In this document: in pieces, positions 61,219-64,000 of the stretch
Position numbering within the stretch: the first letter of the stretch is position 1
Layout: every line of letters starts with the position of its first letter
NCBI GenBank assembly: GCA_949289345.1
Contig: CASENS010000052.1
Span: 62,001 to 126,000 of the forward strand
DNA length: 64,000 nucleotides
Reading direction: 5' to 3'
From: an uncultured Bacteroides sp.
Lineage (GTDB): Bacteria; Bacteroidota; Bacteroidia; Bacteroidales; Bacteroidaceae
The notes under the pieces: model-generated
What the model was told of the DNA's origin: nothing
The model's input: only the letters and a program-made list of their open reading frames with translations
The model's database searches: none
Translations under genes and position numbers: made by a program

Positions 61219-62787
61219 ATGGTAAGAAAGTTCGATTTCCTCGTCATCGGCTCAGGGATAGCCGGTATGAGCTTCGCCCTTAAAGTGGCGGAAAAGGGTA
61301 CGGTAGCCCTTATTTGTAAGGCTGGTATGGAAGAGGCCAACACGTATTTTGCACAGGGAGGTATCGCTTCGGTGACCAACTTGGCCGTGGACAACTTCGA
61401 GAAACATATTGAAGACACCATGATAGCGGGTGACTGGATAAGCGACCGTGCGGCGGTGGAAAAAGTTGTGCGCAATGCACCGGCTCAAATCCGGGAGCTT
61501 ATCAAATGGGGAGTGAATTTTGATAAGAAAGAGAACGGGGAGTTCGACTTGCATCGTGAAGGCGGACATTCGGAGTTCCGCATCCTGCACCATAAGGACA
61601 ACACGGGAGCCGAGATACAGACCAGCCTCATCGAAGCTGTAAAACAACATCCCAACATCACTATATTCACCAACTTCTACGCGGTGGAAATCATCACCCA
61701 ACATCATTTGGGCATCATTGTCACCCGCTACACGCCGGGCATCAAGTGCTATGGAGCCTACGTGCTGAACGAGGCCACGGGCGAGGTTGACACTTTCCTT
61801 AGCAAGGTCACGGTTATGGCCACAGGAGGATGCGAAGCTGTCTATCGCCATACCACCAATCCGCTGGTAGCTACGGGCGACGGCATTGCCATGGTGTACC
61901 GTGCCAAAGGAGTGGTGAAGGACATGGAGTTCATCCAGTTCCATCCTACAGCACTTTATCATCCGGGCGACCGGCCTTCGTTCCTCATAACGGAAGCCAT
62001 GCGAGGCTACGGAGGCGTGCTCCGCACCCTGGACGGAAAGGAATTCATGCAGAAGTACGACCCGCGCCTGTCTTTGGCTCCGCGTGACATCGTGGCACGA
62101 GCCATCGATAACGAGATGAAACTCCGTGGCGAGGATCATGTCTATCTGGATGTGACGCACAAAGACCCGGAGGAAACAAAACGCCACTTCCCGAATATCT
62201 ACCAGAAATGCCTCTCCATCGGTATTGACATCACGAAGGATTACATCCCCGTAGCGCCTGCCGCCCATTATCTGTGCGGAGGCATCAAGGTCGACCTCGA
62301 CGGGCAGAGTAGCATTCGTCGTCTGTATGCCATCGGCGAATGTTCGTGCACAGGCCTGCACGGAGGCAACCGTCTGGCATCTAATTCATTGATTGAAGCC
62401 GTTGTCTATGCCGATGCAGCGGCCAAACATGCCTTGAGTGTGTTGGAGCGTTATGACTTCAACGAAGACATCCCCGAATGGAATGACGAAGGTACCATCA
62501 GCAACGAAGAGCGCGTGCTCATCACTCAGAGCATGAAGGAAGTGAACCAGATTATGGAAGCCTATGTAGGCATCGTGCGCAGCAATGTCCGCCTGACCCG
62601 TGCCTGGAACCGCTTGGACATCCTCTACGAAGAGACCGAACGCCTCTTCAAGCGTTGCAAGGCCACGCGCGAACTGTGCGAGCTCCGCAACATGATTAAC
62701 GTGGGCTATCTCATTACGAAGCAGGCCATGGAGCGGAAGGAGAGCCGGGGGCTGCATTATACGATAGACTATCCGAAGAAGAAATAA
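61219..62787 (+). CDS. nadB: L-aspartate oxidase
   Basis: A 522-residue FAD enzyme making iminoaspartate, the first step of de novo NAD synthesis. It has the FAD-binding GSGIAGMSFAL (12-22), TYFAQGGIASV, the active-site HREGGHSEFRILHHKDNTG, and the C-terminal YAIGECSCTGLHGGNRLASNSLIEAVVYA. The fold is shared with succinate dehydrogenase flavoproteins, but the residues and length are those of NadB. nadA and nadC are not in the window, so the gene stands alone here. Confidence 0.96.
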   Translation: MVRKFDFLVIGSGIAGMSFALKVAEKGTVALICKAGMEEANTYFAQGGIASVTNLAVDNFEKHIEDTMIAGDWISDRAAVEKVVRNAPAQIRELIKWGVNFDKKENGEFDLHREGGHSEFRILHHKDNTGAEIQTSLIEAVKQHPNITIFTNFYAVEIITQHHLGIIVTRYTPGIKCYGAYVLNEATGEVDTFLSKVTVMATGGCEAVYRHTTNPLVATGDGIAMVYRAKGVVKDMEFIQFHPTALYHPGDRPSFLITEAMRGYGGVLRTLDGKEFMQKYDPRLSLAPRDIVARAIDNEMKLRGEDHVYLDVTHKDPEETKRHFPNIYQKCLSIGIDITKDYIPVAPAAHYLCGGIKVDLDGQSSIRRLYAIGECSCTGLHGGNRLASNSLIEAVVYADAAAKHALSVLERYDFNEDIPEWNDEGTISNEERVLITQSMKEVNQIMEAYVGIVRSNVRLTRAWNRLDILYEETERLFKRCKATRELCELRNMINVGYLITKQAMERKESRGLHYTIDYPKKK

Positions 62788-62819
62788 CGCGATAAGTCTC
62801 ATTTTATTATGAACTGCAA

Positions 62820-62968
62820 ATGATAAATTGCCAATTGAAAACAATAGGCTTTATTGCGGCAGCCATGATTGCCTTAAGCGCATGACACCCCAACAAGCAT
62901 CGAATGGCTACACCGTAGAAGGCGTAGTGGCAGATACTTCCGCCAACGGACATCCGACAAATGCATAG
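62820..62968 (+). pseudogene. Remnant of a DUF4369-type lipoprotein gene
   Basis: The first 21 codons read ...LKTIGFIAAAMIALSA, a lipoprotein signal, but a TGA stands where the lipobox Cys belongs. One frame over, NGYTVEGVVADTSANG continues, the usual start of DUF4369/thioredoxin-like lipoproteins, before a TAG at 62966. A frameshift near 62885-62892 and a truncation explain both. Confidence 0.65.
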
Positions 62969-63133
62969 GTTGAAGACAAGGATTAATCCTCCATTTTATG
63001 CCTGATGATATTATTAGGCCGGTGTTATTCTTTACAAAAAATGGATGGGAAAACTGCAATTCCTGTCTCTATTTGTAACTTTTGCGGATTTGATTTCCGC
63101 AAAGCTCGCCGGAAGTGCTTCTTGCGGGCGTTC

Positions 63134-63216
63134 GGGAATGTTAGAAACCTAAGGGGTGAATGTTTCTAACATTCCCCTCCTATGTTAGAAACATAACCCC
63201 TTTAGGTTAGTAACCT
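63134..63216. repeat. GTTAGAAAC palindrome cluster
   Basis: A 15-bp perfect stem GGGAATGTTAGAAAC / GTTTCTAACATTCCC (63134-63148, 63162-63176), a compact palindrome ATGTTAGAAACAT (63182-63194) and AGGTTAGTAACCT (63204-63216). CCTAAGGGG and its partner AACCCCTTTAGG recur between them. Confidence 0.78.
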
Positions 63217-63392
63217 GAAAAGCCGCGTCTATAAGGACAATCATTCTTTTATATATATTTTTTACTCTTAAAATCAGCTTGTTTGAATTTATTAATCATG
63301 ACATGCTGGCAAACGCTTCCTCACACGTCCCTGTAGTCATAACTACGTATTTACCGGATGAGCCTTATTTATAACGATGATTTTATTCTTAG

Positions 63393-64000
63393 TTAGGAAA
63401 TAAGTGACATCCCGAATTGTTCTTCAAAACGCGTCATCACCATCTTGAATTTTTCTGGAAGATAGGATAACGCTTGATTGCGGATAGATTGTGGAACGCC
63501 ATACAATGCTTCGGCGATACTTCCGGCTATGCAGGCAATCGTATCAGAATCGCCTCCGATGGATACAGCGTTACGGATGGCGTCTTCCAAACTGTTCGCT
63601 TCGAGTGCGCATACGATAGCCTGCGGGACACTGCCTTGGCAAGTGGCGCCATCACCTGCCCCATCCAAGCCGCTCCATGAGTAACGGTTGCGGATTTCGT
63701 CCACCGACATGCTAAGATTGTAGCCCATTTCACGCGAAATGACATCACGAACAGCATCTTTCTCATCGCCTCTGCGTGCCATAAAGATACAAAGAGCCGT
63801 GGCTTGCGCCCCCTTGATGCCTTCCGGATGATTATGAGTGCATTCTGCGGACTCCTTGGCTTTCTGCAACACTTCTTCTTTTGAAGAGCATGCCCAACCT
63901 ACAGGACCTACGCGCATGGCGCTTCCATTGCCACAACTATTGTAAGGCTTTACAATGCCACGGTTGGCAAGGTGGACCCATTGTATAAATCCGGTTCCGT
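63393..64000 (-). CDS. ADP-ribosylglycohydrolase family protein, 5' end outside the window
   Basis: C-terminal part (about 202 residues) of a DraG/ARH-type hydrolase that removes ADP-ribose or related groups from proteins or small molecules. The frame stays open to base 64000, so the ATG at 63917 (in ...YNSCGNGSAMRVGP) is internal. Family motifs: GNGSAMRVGPVGW and the metal-binding SIGGDSDTIACIAGSIAEALYG near the C-terminus (Asp residues for two Mg2+). The substrate is unknown. Confidence 0.88.
   Translation of the reverse strand, partial: GTGFIQWVHLANRGIVKPYNSCGNGSAMRVGPVGWACSSKEEVLQKAKESAECTHNHPEGIKGAQATALCIFMARRGDEKDAVRDVISREMGYNLSMSVDEIRNRYSWSGLDGAGDGATCQGSVPQAIVCALEANSLEDAIRNAVSIGGDSDTIACIAGSIAEALYGVPQSIRNQALSYLPEKFKMVMTRFEEQFGMSLIS

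Larger units (their letters stand above)
62788..63392. other. Intergenic region between convergent genes
   Basis: 605 bp. It holds a dead lipoprotein start (62820-62968) and the GTTAGAAAC palindrome cluster (63134-63216). In 62969-63133 and 63217-63392 I see nothing I can name. Confidence 0.6.

Noticed and set aside
61252-62361. Minus-strand ORF of 369 codons opposite nadB
   Set aside because: Exact shadow of nadB codon structure.

Overview
The window comes from a member of the Bacteroidales, most likely Bacteroides in the broad sense. The support is a SusC/SusD pair inside a polysaccharide utilization locus (PUL), BtuB/BtuG-type surface cobalamin proteins, an S46 dipeptidyl-peptidase, many lipoproteins with an SxC lipobox, families largely confined to the phylum (DUF3836-, DUF4988- and DUF5074-like), and promoters of the Bacteroidetes type (TAnnTTTG at -7, a weak TTG/TTTG about 20 nt upstream). 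No rRNA, tRNA, prophage or CRISPR array was seen.

Layout. 1-8.6 kb holds housekeeping and peptidase genes: the 3' part of an S46 peptidase, two unrelated tyrosine phosphatases, a DEAD-box RNA helicase, an overlapping PfkB sugar kinase and SIS-domain isomerase pair, and an M16 peptidase. 8.7-26.5 kb is a complete same-strand PUL: a SusR-like membrane-spanning regulator (propeller sensor joined to an AraC domain, no kinase), GH88, an orphan ECF sigma factor, an alginate-lyase-superfamily lyase, SusC, SusD, a small surface lipoprotein, two GH43-like enzymes, a GH28-like beta-helix enzyme and a SusB-like GH97. The set fits a uronic-acid-bearing heteropolysaccharide whose lyase products are finished by GH88 in the periplasm; the exact substrate cannot be read from the sequence. 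26.8-30.9 kb has a radical SAM protein, a NUC1 nuclease, a TraB/GumN protein and a beta-barrel-like hypothetical. 31.1-38.2 kb is a cobalamin-uptake operon under a B12 riboswitch (btuB, btuG, a PKD lipoprotein and a coiled-coil BtuG-like lipoprotein). 38.3-46 kb has a large M16 peptidase, DUF3836, an orphan OmpR-type regulator, a SulP transporter and rubrerythrin. 46.9-53.8 kb is the full trp operon in the order B-E-C-F-G-D-A, preceded by what looks like a classical attenuator: a 31-codon leader peptide with two Trp codons, then a strong terminator. 54-64 kb has a type II toxin-antitoxin pair, an HU-like protein with a repeat-bearing leader, a CoA-transferase, MiaB, an aquaporin, NadB and the start of an ADP-ribosylglycohydrolase cut by the right edge.

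The most unusual signal lies between the genes. At least six long intergenic regions each carry their own private family of short, mostly palindromic words repeated 3 to 12 times in a small space (GTGAAA; CAGAAA-N3-TTTCTG; a 22-bp period; AGTTAAGTGTTT; a 23-bp period in the HU-like gene's leader; GTTAGAAAC). Families differ from gap to gap but are kept similar within each. Separately, two distant promoters (TraB/GumN and DUF3836) share three tandem 11-bp boxes (GTTAACCTAAW) at identical spacing from a TAnnTTTG -7 element, which points to a shared OmpR/PhoB-type regulator. A 290-bp palindromic element occurs twice with its core and outer flanks in opposite relative orientation, and a different MITE-like element sits inside the trp operon.
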